Positions 19,835 through 29,592 of a DNA stretch of 64,000 bases are shown here, piece by piece. The position numbers and the translations under genes were made by a program. The DNA comes from Clostridiales bacterium DTU070 (GTDB lineage Bacteria; Bacillota; Clostridia; DSM-8532). The DNA is taken from assembly GCA_001513105.1 (NCBI GenBank), contig LFSH01000070.1, positions 48,410 to 112,409 on the forward strand, in the 5' to 3' direction. The number at the start of each line of letters is the position of its first letter. The first letter of the stretch is position 1. A model generated the notes under the pieces. The model worked only from the letters and a program-made list of their open reading frames with translations. It was not told the DNA's origin and searched no databases.

Positions 19835-20434
19835 TTAGCCAGCCAGGCTTTTTAATGCATCCCGGATAATGGTTTCAAGATCCTTTTCGCTGTTATAAAC
19901 CGAAGACACGGCGGTATTTGCCTGCTGGCTTGAATAACCAAGCATCATAAGGGCACTGACGGCATCATTAATCTTGTTTTCAGGTTTTTCACCGGTGCTT
20001 GCCAAAAGCCCTTTTATTTCTCTTCCCTGCTCCTTTTTAAACATATCCTTCAGCTCCAGGATTATACGAAGGGCTGTTTTTTTACCGATCCCGGGAACCT
20101 TCACAAAGGCATCCGCGTCATCGGATAAAACGGCAAGCCCGAAATGTGACGGAGATATGTTTGAAACCAGTGACATGGCTGCCTTCGGTCCTACCCCCGA
20201 AACCTTCAGCAGTTTTTCAAACATCTTCAGCTCATCATCGTTCAAAAAACCGTACAATACCCAGCCATCGTCACGAATGTGGGTATAGGTGTATATCCTT
20301 ACTTCCGAACCTGTCTGGGGAAGTTTATCAAAAGCCGACAGCGGCATTGTGATATTAAAACCCAAGCCTCCTGTTTCCACAATGACAGAATCACTTTTAA
20401 CTGCCTGCAGAATGCCTTTTATATATGCTAACAT
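19835..20434 (-). CDS. ruvA: Holliday junction DNA helicase subunit RuvA
   Basis: 199 residues: an N-terminal OB fold (MLAYIKGILQAVKSDSVIV), two helix-hairpin-helix motifs (LLKVSGVGPKAAMSLV and FVKVPGIGKKTALRI) and a small C-terminal domain that contacts RuvB. It binds four-way DNA junctions. ATG at 20434 has AAAGGAG upstream. Confidence 0.96.
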   Translation of the reverse strand: MLAYIKGILQAVKSDSVIVETGGLGFNITMPLSAFDKLPQTGSEVRIYTYTHIRDDGWVLYGFLNDDELKMFEKLLKVSGVGPKAAMSLVSNISPSHFGLAVLSDDADAFVKVPGIGKKTALRIILELKDMFKKEQGREIKGLLASTGEKPENKINDAVSALMMLGYSSQQANTAVSSVYNSEKDLETIIRDALKSLAG

Positions 20435-20471
20435 GAAAATCTCCTTTCTGCGGTAAACGTTGCAATGCGGT

Positions 20472-20969
20472 TCAGCCCCGATTTAAAACCCTGCTCATGC
20501 TCCCGAAGGTGTGGGCATGGCATATCGCAACAGCAAGGGCATCGGCAGCGTCATCGGGTTTTGGTACCTCCGGAAGGCCAAGCAGTATTTTTATCATTTG
20601 CTGTACCTGCTCCTTGCCCGCTCTTCCATACCCTGTAACACCTTGCTTGACCTGAAGTGGTGTATATTCATAAACAGGTATACCGGCACGGGCAGCACAC
20701 AAAAGCGCAACTCCCCTGCCCTGGCCTACCTGAAGTGCAGTCTTTGCATTACTGTTGAAAAAAAGCTCTTCAATAGCCACAGTTTCAGGCTTGTATGTAT
20801 TTATAATGTCAACAAGGCTTTCTTCAAGAATAAGAAGTCTCGTGGGATGCGGAAGATCAGCCTTTGTCGTAACAACTCCAAAGTCCAGTACCCGGAACTT
20901 ATTCCCGGTATAGCTTATTACTCCGTACCCGGTAATTGCAAACCCGGGATCGACACCCAAAATAATCAA
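20472..20969 (-). CDS. ruvC: Holliday junction resolvase RuvC
   Basis: About 165 residues from TTG at 20969, the normal family length. AAAGGAG lies 8 bases before it. A GTG at 21014 would add a Gly/Lys-rich tail not found in the family. Acidic catalytic residues are visible in [21 protein letters not shown] and [14 protein letters not shown]. The gene is divergent from argG. Confidence 0.94.
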   Translation of the reverse strand: MIILGVDPGFAITGYGVISYTGNKFRVLDFGVVTTKADLPHPTRLLILEESLVDIINTYKPETVAIEELFFNSNAKTALQVGQGRGVALLCAARAGIPVYEYTPLQVKQGVTGYGRAGKEQVQQMIKILLGLPEVPKPDDAADALAVAICHAHTFGSMSRVLNRG

Positions 20970-21126
20970 ATTATTTTCTCCTTTGCCTGTTTTCGACCCT
21001 CGTCCGGTTTTCACCGTATTTTCAATTCACCGGACAGCAGCAGATTCCTGGAATAATTATCGGTAAAAACAACAGGTATTGTTGAAACTGGTCAGCAATT
21101 TTCTTTTTATTGATAATAAAAAAGTG

Positions 21127-21155
21127 TTGCATATTTATGCGTAAAGATGTATAAT
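21127..21155 (+). promoter_or_regulatory. argGH promoter with possible ArgR box
   Basis: TTGCAT (21127-21132), 17 bases, then TATAAT (21150-21155) is a near-perfect sigma-A promoter facing argG. The imperfect palindrome TGCATATTTATGCG (21128-21141) overlaps the -35 box and has the 5-4-5 shape of ARG boxes, which would suit repression by an ArgR/AhrC regulator. The box is inference; the promoter boxes are seen directly. Confidence 0.6.
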
Positions 21156-21216
21156 TATTAAACAATATTATGCAATCAGCACTGTATTATTCTATCATAG
21201 AATGGGGCGATTTTGT

Positions 21217-22440
21217 ATGGGTAAAAAGGAAAAAGTTGTTCTTGCCTATTCAGGAGGGCTCGATACTTCAATTATTATTCCCTGGTTAAGGGAAAACTAC
21301 GACTATGAAGTAATTGCCATGGCAGCAGACGTAGGCCAGGGTGAAGAACTTGAATCCCTTAACGAAAAAGCAATCAAATCAGGTGCTTCAAAGTTATACA
21401 TCGAGGATCTTAAGGAAGAGTTCGTAACCGGCTATATTTTCCCAACGTTAAAGACCGGGGCTGTATACGAAGGCAAATATCTCCTGGGCACATCTTTTGC
21501 ACGGCCTATAATAGCCAAAAGGCTTGTTGAGATTGCGAAACAGGAAGGCGCTGTTGCCATTGCCCATGGATGCACCGGAAAAGGAAATGACCAGGTTCGC
21601 TTCGAACTGACAGTGAAGGCGCTTGCTCCTGAGCTGAAAATCATTGCTCCATGGCGGATCTGGGATATCCGCTCAAGGGAGGATGCAATCGATTATGCCC
21701 AGCAGAGAAATATCCCGGTTCCTGTTACGAAAAAGGACAACTACAGCCGTGACAGGAATCTGTGGCATTTGAGCCATGAGGGTTCAGAGCTTGAAGATCC
21801 TTCAAATGAGCCGTTATACGATAAAATCCTGAAACTTTCGGTTACACCCGAAAAGGCGCCGGATAAACCTGCTTATATTGAAATCAGTTTCGAACAGGGT
21901 ATACCCGTCGCTATTGACGGAGAAAAACTCAATCCTGTCGATCTTATTATGAAATTGAACAAAATAGGCGGAGAAAACGGAATAGGTATTATCGACATAG
22001 TTGAAAACCGCCTTGTCGGAATGAAATCCCGCGGTGTGTATGAAACACCCGGAGGCACAATCCTGTATGCCGCGCATCGCCAGCTTGAACTCCTGTGCCT
22101 TGACAGGGATACCCTGCACTATAAGGATATTGTATCCCAGCGTTTTGCCGAGCTTGTTTACTACGGGCAGTGGTTTACACCGTTGCGTGAAGCTCTCTCA
22201 GCATTCGTTGATGTTACCCAGAGGACGGTAACCGGTACCGTAAGGCTTAAATTGTACAAGGGCAATATTATTCCCGCAGGAACCACTTCGCCGTATTCAC
22301 TGTTTGACGAAGAACTGTGCACATTCGGAAAAGACGATGTCTATAGCCAGAAGGATGCGGAAGGCTTTATCAACCTGTTTGGCCTGCCTGTAAAAGTTCA
22401 GGCAATGATGAAAAAGAAAAACATGGAGGAACCCAAATGA
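21217..22440 (+). CDS. argG: Argininosuccinate synthase
   Basis: About 407 residues. ATP-binding motif AYSGGLDTS at the N-terminus, [16 protein letters not shown], and [14 protein letters not shown] are diagnostic. It joins citrulline and aspartate in arginine synthesis, using ATP. ATG at 21217 ([13 protein letters not shown]) suits family N-termini better than ATG at 21202; the ribosome site GGGG is modest either way. It overlaps argH by ATGA. Confidence 0.97.
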   Translation: MGKKEKVVLAYSGGLDTSIIIPWLRENYDYEVIAMAADVGQGEELESLNEKAIKSGASKLYIEDLKEEFVTGYIFPTLKTGAVYEGKYLLGTSFARPIIAKRLVEIAKQEGAVAIAHGCTGKGNDQVRFELTVKALAPELKIIAPWRIWDIRSREDAIDYAQQRNIPVPVTKKDNYSRDRNLWHLSHEGSELEDPSNEPLYDKILKLSVTPEKAPDKPAYIEISFEQGIPVAIDGEKLNPVDLIMKLNKIGGENGIGIIDIVENRLVGMKSRGVYETPGGTILYAAHRQLELLCLDRDTLHYKDIVSQRFAELVYYGQWFTPLREALSAFVDVTQRTVTGTVRLKLYKGNIIPAGTTSPYSLFDEELCTFGKDDVYSQKDAEGFINLFGLPVKVQAMMKKKNMEEPK

Positions 22441-23813
22441 AGTTATGGGGTGGCCGGTTCTCGAAAAATACAGACCAACTGACCGATGATTTCAATTCAT
22501 CAATCAGGTTTGACAGCCGTCTTTACAGGCACGACATAAAAGGCAGCATTGCCCATGCAAAAATGCTTGGCCGGTGCGGGATAATTACGCCTGAAGAGTC
22601 GGACCTCATATGCCGTACCCTTGAAGAGATCCTTTCCGACATTGAAAACGGGCATATCGAGTTTGACATTGAAGCAGAAGACATACACATGAATATTGAA
22701 AAAATATTAATATCAAGGATCGGTGACACAGGCAAGAAACTTCATACCGGCAGAAGCAGGAATGACCAGGTTGCCCTTGATATCCGCATGTACCTGAAAG
22801 ATGAGATTGACAGCATCAAGGCCATGATTTCAGGTTTAATAACCGTCCTGATCAAAATCGCCGAGAAGAACCTTGATACAATAATGCCGGGTTATACCCA
22901 CCTACAGCGTGCACAGCCCGTTACCTTCGCCCACCATATCATGGCCTATGTACAGATGTTCAGCAGGGATTACGACCGTTTGTCAGACTGCTTCAAAAGG
23001 CTTGACTCAATGCCCCTGGGTTCCGGTGCCTTAGCGGGAACAACCTATAACCTGGACAGGTCGTTTGTCGCATCCGAGCTTGGTTTTGGTTCAATAACCG
23101 AAAACAGTATCGACGCTGTTTCTGATCGGGATTTCATACTTGAACTGAACTCGGCTCTCGCCATTGCAATGATGCACCTGAGCCGGTTCTGCGAAGAAAT
23201 CATTCTCTGGTGTTCCCATGAGTTTTCCTTTATTGAACTTGATGACGCATACAGCACCGGGAGCAGTATAATGCCTCAGAAGAAAAATCCCGATGTGGCG
23301 GAGCTTATCCGCGGGAAAACAGGCAAAGTTTACGGAAACCTTATGTCCCTGCTTACAGTTATGAAAGGTCTTCCCCTTGCATACAACAAGGATATGCAGG
23401 AAGACAAGGAGGCAATATTTGATTCGGTGGATACCGTCAAGGCCTGCCTGCCCGTTTTTACCAGGATGATTGAAACAATGACCGTAAGAAAAGATAGAAT
23501 GCTTGCAGCAGCTAAGGGCGGTTTTCTGAACGCAACCGATCTTGCCGATTACCTGGTCAAGAAAGGTGTTCCGTTCAGGGATTCCCATTATATTACCGGA
23601 AAAATTGTTGCCTATTGCATTGAAAACGGCAAAAACATTGACGATTTATCCATGAATGAACTGAAAACCTTCTCAGACCGGTTTGACGAAGACGTTTATA
23701 AAGCCGTTTCCCTTGAAACCTGCGTGAACGAACGGAAACTTCCGGGCGGTCCTGCGTCTGGATCTGTATATGCTTCAATACTGAAGATAAAGGATATGTA
23801 TAACATAAAATAA
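22437..23813 (+). CDS. argH: Argininosuccinate lyase
   Basis: 458 residues of the fumarase/aspartase superfamily. The signature loop [12 protein letters not shown] (about 275-287) contains the catalytic Ser. N-terminal [11 protein letters not shown] and [13 protein letters not shown] are typical. It cleaves argininosuccinate to arginine and fumarate. ATG overlaps the argG stop by 4 bases, so the pair is coupled. Confidence 0.97.
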   Translation: MKLWGGRFSKNTDQLTDDFNSSIRFDSRLYRHDIKGSIAHAKMLGRCGIITPEESDLICRTLEEILSDIENGHIEFDIEAEDIHMNIEKILISRIGDTGKKLHTGRSRNDQVALDIRMYLKDEIDSIKAMISGLITVLIKIAEKNLDTIMPGYTHLQRAQPVTFAHHIMAYVQMFSRDYDRLSDCFKRLDSMPLGSGALAGTTYNLDRSFVASELGFGSITENSIDAVSDRDFILELNSALAIAMMHLSRFCEEIILWCSHEFSFIELDDAYSTGSSIMPQKKNPDVAELIRGKTGKVYGNLMSLLTVMKGLPLAYNKDMQEDKEAIFDSVDTVKACLPVFTRMIETMTVRKDRMLAAAKGGFLNATDLADYLVKKGVPFRDSHYITGKIVAYCIENGKNIDDLSMNELKTFSDRFDEDVYKAVSLETCVNERKLPGGPASGSVYASILKIKDMYNIK

Positions 23814-23873
23814 CCACCGTAAGGTGGTTATCCTCATTTGCTTTCAATGCATGTAAAAAGAAAAGCAAAATAA

Positions 23874-23903
23874 AACTCCGGTGTAAGCCTCCGGAGTTTT
23901 TTT
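23874..23903. terminator. Bidirectional terminator after argH
   Basis: AACTCCGG and CCGGAGTT form an 8-bp stem, followed on the plus strand by seven T and on the minus strand by TTTTATTTT. It serves argH and the convergent small gene, whose stop codon it touches. A weaker hairpin (AACCACC/GGTGGTT) lies just after the argH stop at 23814-23831. Confidence 0.8.
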
Positions 23904-24222
23904 AGTATGGTTTTACTTTTTTATCAAGGGCTTTACCCATACTATACCATGAATCCCGTAACTTCTTCCGCATGGTTTCATCCAGAGTGCTTTCAATAAC
24001 GTCATTGAACTGTCTGCGCATTCTATGGTATTCCTTAATGTCGAACTCCTCTTTCTCCAGTAACGCTTCCATGTCTTCAAGCCAGGCCTGCAGGTAATCC
24101 ATACCCATGAATTCAGTGGATGCCTTTCTCTTTAAATGAGCCACTACAAGTTTTACCGCCTTTCTTTTTACATCCGCATCTGTTAATTGTTTTTTTTCAG
24201 GTTTCTCTGTTTTGGTGCTCAT
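23902..24222 (-). CDS. Small charged helical protein of unknown function
   Basis: 106 residues, rich in Lys and Glu, predicted largely helical with no membrane segment, no signal peptide and no cysteines. The middle reads FMGMDYLQAWLEDMEALLEK. I do not recognise it. ATG at 24222 is preferred because AAAGGAG lies 8 bases upstream; an upstream in-frame start at 24264 lacks this. It stands alone, with a terminator on its 3' side. Confidence 0.55.
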   Translation of the reverse strand: MSTKTEKPEKKQLTDADVKRKAVKLVVAHLKRKASTEFMGMDYLQAWLEDMEALLEKEEFDIKEYHRMRRQFNDVIESTLDETMRKKLRDSWYSMGKALDKKVKPY

Positions 24223-24630
24223 CACCAATACTCCTTTCTTCACCTCTATATTTGTGGTTATCATGCAAAATAAAACTGAAATAATTCATTCATCGCCTCT
24301 TTTATACAGTATGATATAACATAAAACCATTTCCTCGATAATTTTCCCATGGAAAAATCATCAAGAGTATGGCTTTCCCTTCCCTTATATTCAAATATTT
24401 TGTCTGCAGTTAATTCTGCAATTGATTTAGCTAAGAGGCGTATTATAAAAAAGACTGTGAATGGTTACCCGGTATAATAACTATATCCGGTAACCATATT
24501 ATACCTTAGTATATTTAAAAAATCAAACTAATCTTTACTTATCCTGTAAATATAGTACAGGATTTGAAGGAATTGCTCCGTTTTGCTCGGTTTTATGGTA
24601 TGATCGGGCAATTCTCTGCGCAGGTATCAG
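24223..24630. other. Gene-free interval with two inverted repeats
   Basis: No gene is supported. Two hairpins are visible: an 11-bp arm with one bulge at 24461-24497 (ATGGTTACC near the left, GGTAACCAT on the right) and an 8-bp stem at 24541-24563 (ATCCTGTA/TACAGGAT). On the minus strand each is followed at some distance by a T run, so they may end the deacetylase transcript. Confidence 0.45.
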
Positions 24631-25764
24631 CTATTTTTTGTATGTAATAACGGTTTTGCCGTTCAGCTTATCCATGTTGATTTTGCTTTCCATGCCTTCG
24701 GGCACAACTATTGTATCCGGATCCCCGTCGCTGATGTACATTCTTTCCTTTGTCATTTTCGGAAGCCAGAAAGTCAGATCATAATTCTCCTGGACTTTCC
24801 CCTGCGCGCGGATACGCCCCACATATTCCGGGTTGAAATTCACATGAATCGATGGCATACTTGGCTGGGCTCCAACAGCCATGATTGTTTCATTATGGTA
24901 TTCCACGCCTTCAAAGGTACCCTTTACCATCGCGTCTCGCAGACCCTCGGGTGCCTTGGATCCGAAGGGAAGCGCAAGCGAATAGAATTTTTCTCCGTCC
25001 AGTATTTCCCTGAGCCTTTTTTCGTTCCTGCCCAGTTTTTCATTTATCTGCTGCCTGCTTTGTGCAGTACTGAAATCAAAATGCCCCCATGAATGGTTTC
25101 CTACTTCGAATCCATAGCTTAACAGAATCTCAAGCCTTTCCTTCAATGTACCCGCACCCTCAAAGGTTTTGTCCTCCTTGTCCATGTTCAGGTAGAATAT
25201 ACCTTTAAGGCCGAAATCCGGGTGTTTTTCATTGAACTTAATCATTATGCCCACAGCCGATTTGGGGTTGACAACAAGTTTCCCGTTTTGCTCAATAAGG
25301 CTGAACTGCCCCGGCGTACCGTCATCGAAAGAGAATACCATGGGTTTCATCCCTGCGGGAACATCAATATTGTGATCTATAAAATCACGCATGCTTATAA
25401 GCCTGTATCCTTCGTTATAAAGGGTTTCCAGAAGTTCCTCAAAAGCGCTGAACGATGTGGTATACTGGTTATCCGTTGTACTGTTCAAATCCTCAACGAA
25501 GTTATGAAACATAACAATTGGAATCTCGCCTATTTCATTCGGCTGAACCACCGAATAGTCAACCGGTTCCTTAACAGGCGCTTCTGTAGGAGTTGGCACT
25601 TCCGGCACATCGGTAGGCTCGGGTTTTTGCGTGATATTATTTCCTGAAGAAGCAACTGGTGTCGGAGTTATATCAGCAGAGCCCTTTTCCCTGTTTTTGC
25701 ATGCCGAAAGGGTAAAGAGCGCTGAAACCAGTAAAACAAATGCAACCAGTCTAAAATTTCTCAT
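24631..25764 (-). CDS. Polysaccharide deacetylase lipoprotein (NodB domain)
   Basis: 377 residues. The N-terminus is a lipoprotein signal with lipobox LSAC near residue 21, followed by a Pro/Thr-rich linker (residues 30-70). The NodB domain has VFSFDDGTPG (Asp pair) and GNHSWGHFDF (metal-binding His pair). Such enzymes deacetylate cell wall glycans or related polymers. It is likely anchored on the outer face of the membrane. ATG at 25764. cobO lies 22 bases upstream, so the two may share a transcript though their roles differ. Confidence 0.85.
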   Translation of the reverse strand: MRNFRLVAFVLLVSALFTLSACKNREKGSADITPTPVASSGNNITQKPEPTDVPEVPTPTEAPVKEPVDYSVVQPNEIGEIPIVMFHNFVEDLNSTTDNQYTTSFSAFEELLETLYNEGYRLISMRDFIDHNIDVPAGMKPMVFSFDDGTPGQFSLIEQNGKLVVNPKSAVGIMIKFNEKHPDFGLKGIFYLNMDKEDKTFEGAGTLKERLEILLSYGFEVGNHSWGHFDFSTAQSRQQINEKLGRNEKRLREILDGEKFYSLALPFGSKAPEGLRDAMVKGTFEGVEYHNETIMAVGAQPSMPSIHVNFNPEYVGRIRAQGKVQENYDLTFWLPKMTKERMYISDGDPDTIVVPEGMESKINMDKLNGKTVITYKK

Positions 25765-25785
25765 CTTTTGTACACTCCTGTCATA

Positions 25786-26322
25786 TTAGTATTCTATACC
25801 GTATCTTGCCTTGATACCTCTGTCGTACGGGTGCTTTAACGAATCCATCCTTGTAATGTAGTCTGCCGCTTCATAAAATGCCTCCGGGGCATCCCTGCCG
25901 GTACAGACTATTTCCACATTCCCCGGCCTTTCAAGAATGTCCTTCAAAACCTCCCGGGAATCCAAAAGTCCGCACATGATGCAGTCAAGTATCTCGTCAA
26001 GTATTACAACATCGTAATTTCCTGAAAAAATCCCCGACCGGATTTCCCTCCAGCCGCCCACGATATCCTCTTTTGTTTCCGACAGCTCATTTTCGGTCAT
26101 ATCCCAAAGAAACCTGTTATGTCTCTGCGCCGGTCTGAAAAAAAGCAGCTTCCCTGGAAAGCCTTCAAGGATGTTTTTCTCACCGGTATTTGAAGTTTTC
26201 AGGAATTGTGCAAACAATACATCCAGGTCCCGGCCGAGGGCCCTTACAGCCAAACCTGTTGCTGCAGTCGTTTTGCCCTTGCCGTTTCCAATGTAAAGGT
26301 GAATAAGGCCTTTTCTGTCCAT
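25786..26322 (-). CDS. cobO: Cob(I)yrinic acid a,c-diamide adenosyltransferase
   Basis: 178 residues from ATG at 26322; an in-frame ATG at 26340 would add six residues. P-loop IGNGKGKTTAATGLA near the N-terminus and VVILDEILDCIMCGLLD are diagnostic of the CobO/BtuR family, which adds the adenosyl group to corrinoids. I see no cobalamin riboswitch upstream and no other cobalamin gene nearby. Confidence 0.92.
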   Translation of the reverse strand: MDRKGLIHLYIGNGKGKTTAATGLAVRALGRDLDVLFAQFLKTSNTGEKNILEGFPGKLLFFRPAQRHNRFLWDMTENELSETKEDIVGGWREIRSGIFSGNYDVVILDEILDCIMCGLLDSREVLKDILERPGNVEIVCTGRDAPEAFYEAADYITRMDSLKHPYDRGIKARYGIEY

Positions 26323-26486
26323 ATAAAATCCCCATAACAAAAACCCCGGGATTCGAGGTTGAATTTAACAAGTATACGGCATGAATATATTATAACCTAT
26401 ATTTATGCTTACTTCAAGAACACGGGATATGCCAGGCCCTGCACAGGAGGTCATGTACGCCCGGGATTTGCCGTTTACGGTACACT

Positions 26487-26948
26487 TCAGAATTTACGGT
26501 ATTTTTTCAGGATGTCCTCTTTTCCGAAACGGTTAACCTTGCTTAACGGCCTTGTTTTTCTGTTGATTCCGATAATGCCGCCTATGGCACCCGAAAGGAT
26601 CCCCGTTACAATCATTATAACAGAACGCTGATTCAGCATAAAGTCATTAAAGGCGATGCTGCTTGCAAGGTATAATATCAGCATATAGACAAATCCGGCG
26701 AGTGCGCCTTTCAGCATCCCGTTTTTTTCATTGTTAATTCCCGTCCTGAAACCTGCTGCAAACAAACCCGAAAGTGTTGCTATCAGCACTGCAGCAGTTT
26801 TATATTTTTCAGGAAAATCAGTAAATGTCAAAATGGCAGCCAGGATGAACATCCCCGGTATTGTAATTGCAAATGCAGTCAACAAAGCCATGTGAAGCCC
26901 AAAGCCGGGTTTTGCCGTACCGCTTCTTATCCCTGATTTTTCCGGCAT
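26487..26948 (-). CDS. TIGR04086-type four-helix membrane protein
   Basis: 153 residues with four hydrophobic helices (MALLTAFAITIPGMFILAAIL, AVLIATLSGLFAAGF, GALAGFVYMLILYLAS, VIMIVTGILSGAIGGIIGI) and short polar ends. This matches the TIGR04086 membrane family found in endospore formers; its function is not established. GGAGGG precedes ATG at 26948. Confidence 0.65.
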   Translation of the reverse strand: MPEKSGIRSGTAKPGFGLHMALLTAFAITIPGMFILAAILTFTDFPEKYKTAAVLIATLSGLFAAGFRTGINNEKNGMLKGALAGFVYMLILYLASSIAFNDFMLNQRSVIMIVTGILSGAIGGIIGINRKTRPLSKVNRFGKEDILKKYRKF

Positions 26949-27115
26949 ATTTTTCCCTCCAAAGTATCCTTTGCTTCAATCTATGCATCAATACCGCGTT
27001 TTAGAACAAGTCATGAGTGCGGGGTTGCTTCCGGATGTTTCCAAAATGAAATGTAACATCATTACGTCAACCTGAATAAACTGGTAATGTAATAAAAAAG
27101 GAGGGGGTTAAGAAC

Positions 27116-27220
27116 ATGGGAGGCAGACGAGGATTCTTCAGCGAGAATAGTGAAGTACTGTTTTTTATCATTCTATTCCTACTCCTGTTCTGGGACAATG
27201 GATGCTGCGATTACGACTAA
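27116..27220 (+). CDS. 34-residue membrane microprotein A
   Basis: Very strong ribosome site AAGGAGGGGG upstream of ATG at 27116. The product begins MGGRRGFFSENSEVLFFIIL, continues with a hydrophobic FLLLFWDNG and ends CCDYD. It has a single hydrophobic helix and a Cys-containing tail. It shares the core NSEVLFFI..F.LF with microprotein B 120 bases downstream, so both are real and related by duplication. Small hydrophobic proteins of this kind are common in spore formers, often in the spore envelope, but the function here is inference. Confidence 0.65.
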   Translation: MGGRRGFFSENSEVLFFIILFLLLFWDNGCCDYD

Positions 27221-27230
27221 ACCTTAATGA

Positions 27231-27258
27231 ATCCGCTAATTAACGGGTAAATGCGGAT
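27231..27258 (+). terminator. Hairpin between the two microproteins
   Basis: ATCCGC and GCGGAT bracket an imperfect inner repeat, followed by GGCTTTTTG. A weak terminator or processing site between the paralogues. Confidence 0.45.
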
Positions 27259-27340
27259 GGCTTTTTGTGGCCGGTATTCTGCAAAGCACGTTCTTCTGGC
27301 CACAGCAGAATAAGAGCTTATTGCAAAGGAGGGAATATTG

Positions 27341-27457
27341 ATGTCAGACGGCATTTTCGGCGGCTGGAACAATAGCGAGGTATTATTCTTCATCCTTATT
27401 TTCCTGTGCCTGTTCTATAATCGCGGCTACGGCTACGGCGGTTGTGACAAATGCTGA
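27341..27457 (+). CDS. 38-residue membrane microprotein B
   Basis: Strong ribosome site AAAGGAGGG before ATG at 27341. The protein starts MSDGIFGGWNNSEVLFFIL, continues IFLCLF, then a Gly/Tyr tail NRGYGYGGCDKC. The hydrophobic core repeats that of microprotein A. The Gly-Tyr-rich tail recalls YjcZ-type sporulation microproteins. It is followed by a long terminator hairpin. Confidence 0.65.
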   Translation: MSDGIFGGWNNSEVLFFILIFLCLFYNRGYGYGGCDKC

Positions 27458-27500
27458 GAAAATCAGGCTGAAGTTTCAGAAATGACCTGTACTCTACCGA

Positions 27501-27535
27501 AAAGGAGGCTGCCTGTATGTCGGGCAGCCTCCTTT
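27501..27535. terminator. Strong bidirectional terminator
   Basis: A perfect 13-bp stem (AAAGGAGGCTGCC and its complement) with a 9-base loop lies between the convergent microprotein B and pgsA. The stem itself contains an anti-SD-like GGAGG. Confidence 0.8.
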
Positions 27536-27552
27536 GATTATTCGTGCATTCC

Positions 27553-28092
27553 TTATTCGGTTTTTTCCCTGACCTGTTTCAGGAACCTGACAAGGTAGCA
27601 AATACCTGCAGCGAACGATACAGCTATACCCACCCACAGCAGGTATACAGAAACAGATATATTAAGAAAAGCCAGCACTATCCCGGAAAAAAGAATAGCT
27701 GCTGCTGCTTTTCCCATCCAGTTCGAATAAACAACAACATCTTTCCTGAGGAAGAATAATGAGCCGATAATCATTGCAAATTCCTTTATGCAGAGAATCC
27801 AGAAGAAAACAATCGGGAGCCTGCCGCCGACAGACAGCAAAAGAAGCGCTGTCAGCTGCAAAAGTTTATCTGCAAGCGGGTCTGCCAGTTTTCCAAAATT
27901 CGACGTGGCATCAAATCTTCGGGCAATATAGCCGTCCACCACGTCGGTAATCTCTGCCAGTACAAAAATCACAAGGCCTGCAACCCACTTCCGGTTAATC
28001 ATGAAATACGCCATTACCGGTATAACTATAAGCCTTAAAACGGTCAGGATATTCGGTATGTACTTCCACTTGCTGTTTTTATTTATTTTCAA
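27553..28092 (-). CDS. pgsA: CDP-diacylglycerol-glycerol-3-phosphate 3-phosphatidyltransferase
   Basis: 179 residues. The CDP-alcohol phosphotransferase signature is complete: DVVDGYIARR then NFGKLADPLADK. Several membrane helices surround it. It commits CDP-diacylglycerol to phosphatidylglycerol. The start is TTG at 28092, which overlaps the thioesterase stop (TTGA) with GGAAG upstream, so it is coupled to that gene. Confidence 0.92.
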   Translation of the reverse strand: MKINKNSKWKYIPNILTVLRLIVIPVMAYFMINRKWVAGLVIFVLAEITDVVDGYIARRFDATSNFGKLADPLADKLLQLTALLLLSVGGRLPIVFFWILCIKEFAMIIGSLFFLRKDVVVYSNWMGKAAAAILFSGIVLAFLNISVSVYLLWVGIAVSFAAGICYLVRFLKQVREKTE

Positions 28093-28517
28093 GCACTTCC
28101 TTCCTCTTTGAATATGGCCTCGATAATATTATAAAAATCAGGTTTGTACTTTTTCATGTTTACAGGTTTCAAATCGCTGTTAACCCATATATGCTCGGTT
28201 TCACCGGTAACAATGGGTTTCAGCGTACCCCTCCTAACCACTTCATAGCAGAAGGTAATCCTGGTAGGCGTCAGATCGGATATGCCGGTTTTTACAACTA
28301 TCTCATCTTCGTAATAGGATGGGTGGTAATAATTGCACTTAAGGCTACGCAGCGGAAGCTTTATTCCCTCCTTTTCCATCTGGCTGTAAGTAATACCGGC
28401 TTTCTTTATAAAATCCGTTCTTCCGCACTCAAACCAGACCGGATAAACCGAATGGTGGACAATACCCATCTGGTCAGTTTCCTGGTACCTGACAATAAGT
28501 TTTGTTTTCGAAACCAT
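28089..28517 (-). CDS. YbgC/FcbC-type acyl-CoA thioesterase
   Basis: 142 residues with one hot-dog fold and the 4-hydroxybenzoyl-CoA thioesterase-like motif YQETDQMGIVHHSVYPVWFE, whose Asp is catalytic. It hydrolyses acyl-CoA or acyl-ACP; the natural acyl group is unknown. Its overlap with pgsA suggests a link to lipid metabolism. Confidence 0.85.
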   Translation of the reverse strand: MVSKTKLIVRYQETDQMGIVHHSVYPVWFECGRTDFIKKAGITYSQMEKEGIKLPLRSLKCNYYHPSYYEDEIVVKTGISDLTPTRITFCYEVVRRGTLKPIVTGETEHIWVNSDLKPVNMKKYKPDFYNIIEAIFKEEGSA

Positions 28518-28558
28518 GAACTTTCCTCTTCCGACCTTCGTTATTTGATTATTGCGGG

Positions 28559-29530
28559 CTATAAAGCAAGGATTTTGTTAAGTTCAACCATTTCCTCGTC
28601 AATTGACTTTTTCATTGAAAGGGCTTCATTAATATCAAAATCGGTAATAATACCCTTCTGCATCGAAACAACCCGGTTCTTTTTGCCTTCTTTCAGAAGT
28701 TTTACCGCATAAGCGCCCATTCTGCTCGCAGTGACGCGGTCGTAAACCGTAGGGCTTCCTCCGCGCTGAATATGCCCTAAAATTGTTGCCCGTGTTTTTA
28801 TGTCTGTCTTTTCTTCAATATATTTCGCAATTTCAACAGCACCGCCGACGCCCTCTGCAATTATTACCAGGTAATGCTTCTTTCCGCGGTTTCTGCCTTC
28901 AATAATCGGTTTGATAATATCCCTGTCAATGTCAAACTCTTTTTCAGGCAGAATAACAGCCTCGGCTCCTCCCGAGATTGCAACATTCAGGGCAATGTAC
29001 CCTGCCTTTCTCCCCATAACTTCAAGGACGCTGCATCGTTCATGGGAATACGCGGTGTCCCTTATTTTGTCAATTGCATCCTGGACGGTGTTCAGTGCAG
29101 TGTCAAAGCCTATCGTATACTCTGTTGAGGCAATGTCGTTATCAATTGTTCCGGGTATGCATATCGTTGTAAAGCCCTGGTTGCCCAGGTCCCTTGCTCC
29201 GCGGAAAGAACCGTCGCCGCCGATTATTATCAGCGCGTCAATACCGAAAACCTTTGCAATCTGAATGGCTTTCTTAACCCCTGCCTCGGTGTTGAACTCC
29301 GCAGACCTTGCTGTCTGCAGGATTGTTCCGCCGCGGTGAATCAAATCACCTACAGAGCGCAGCGTCATTTCCTCCATGTCGCCGTTTAAAAGCCCTTCAT
29401 ACCCCTTGCGTATGCCCAGTACTTTAAAACCGTAATAAATACCTGTTCTTACAACCGCACGAACTGCTGCATTCATTCCGGGAGCATCCCCGCCGCTGGT
29501 CAAAACTCCAATTGTCCTGATTTCGCTCAT
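28559..29530 (-). CDS. pfkA: ATP-dependent 6-phosphofructokinase
   Basis: 323 residues, the usual length of bacterial PfkA. GVLTSGGDAPGMNAAVR, IIIGGDGSFRGA, PGTIDND (catalytic Asp) and VMGRKAGYIAL are all present. The Gly in GGDGS suggests ATP rather than pyrophosphate as donor. Glycolysis, cytoplasm. It lies between the small signal-like gene and the thioesterase/pgsA unit. Confidence 0.96.
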   Translation of the reverse strand: MSEIRTIGVLTSGGDAPGMNAAVRAVVRTGIYYGFKVLGIRKGYEGLLNGDMEEMTLRSVGDLIHRGGTILQTARSAEFNTEAGVKKAIQIAKVFGIDALIIIGGDGSFRGARDLGNQGFTTICIPGTIDNDIASTEYTIGFDTALNTVQDAIDKIRDTAYSHERCSVLEVMGRKAGYIALNVAISGGAEAVILPEKEFDIDRDIIKPIIEGRNRGKKHYLVIIAEGVGGAVEIAKYIEEKTDIKTRATILGHIQRGGSPTVYDRVTASRMGAYAVKLLKEGKKNRVVSMQKGIITDFDINEALSMKKSIDEEMVELNKILAL

Positions 29531-29592
29531 ATCTTCACCAACTTCTCCTATAAGTGTTAATTTCGTAGATTTTTACTGAGGTGTAATTAAAA

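Noticed and set aside
21015..21201. T-box or riboswitch upstream of argG
   Set aside because: The leader after the -10 box is only about 50 bases, too short for a T-box, and no specifier structure is seen.
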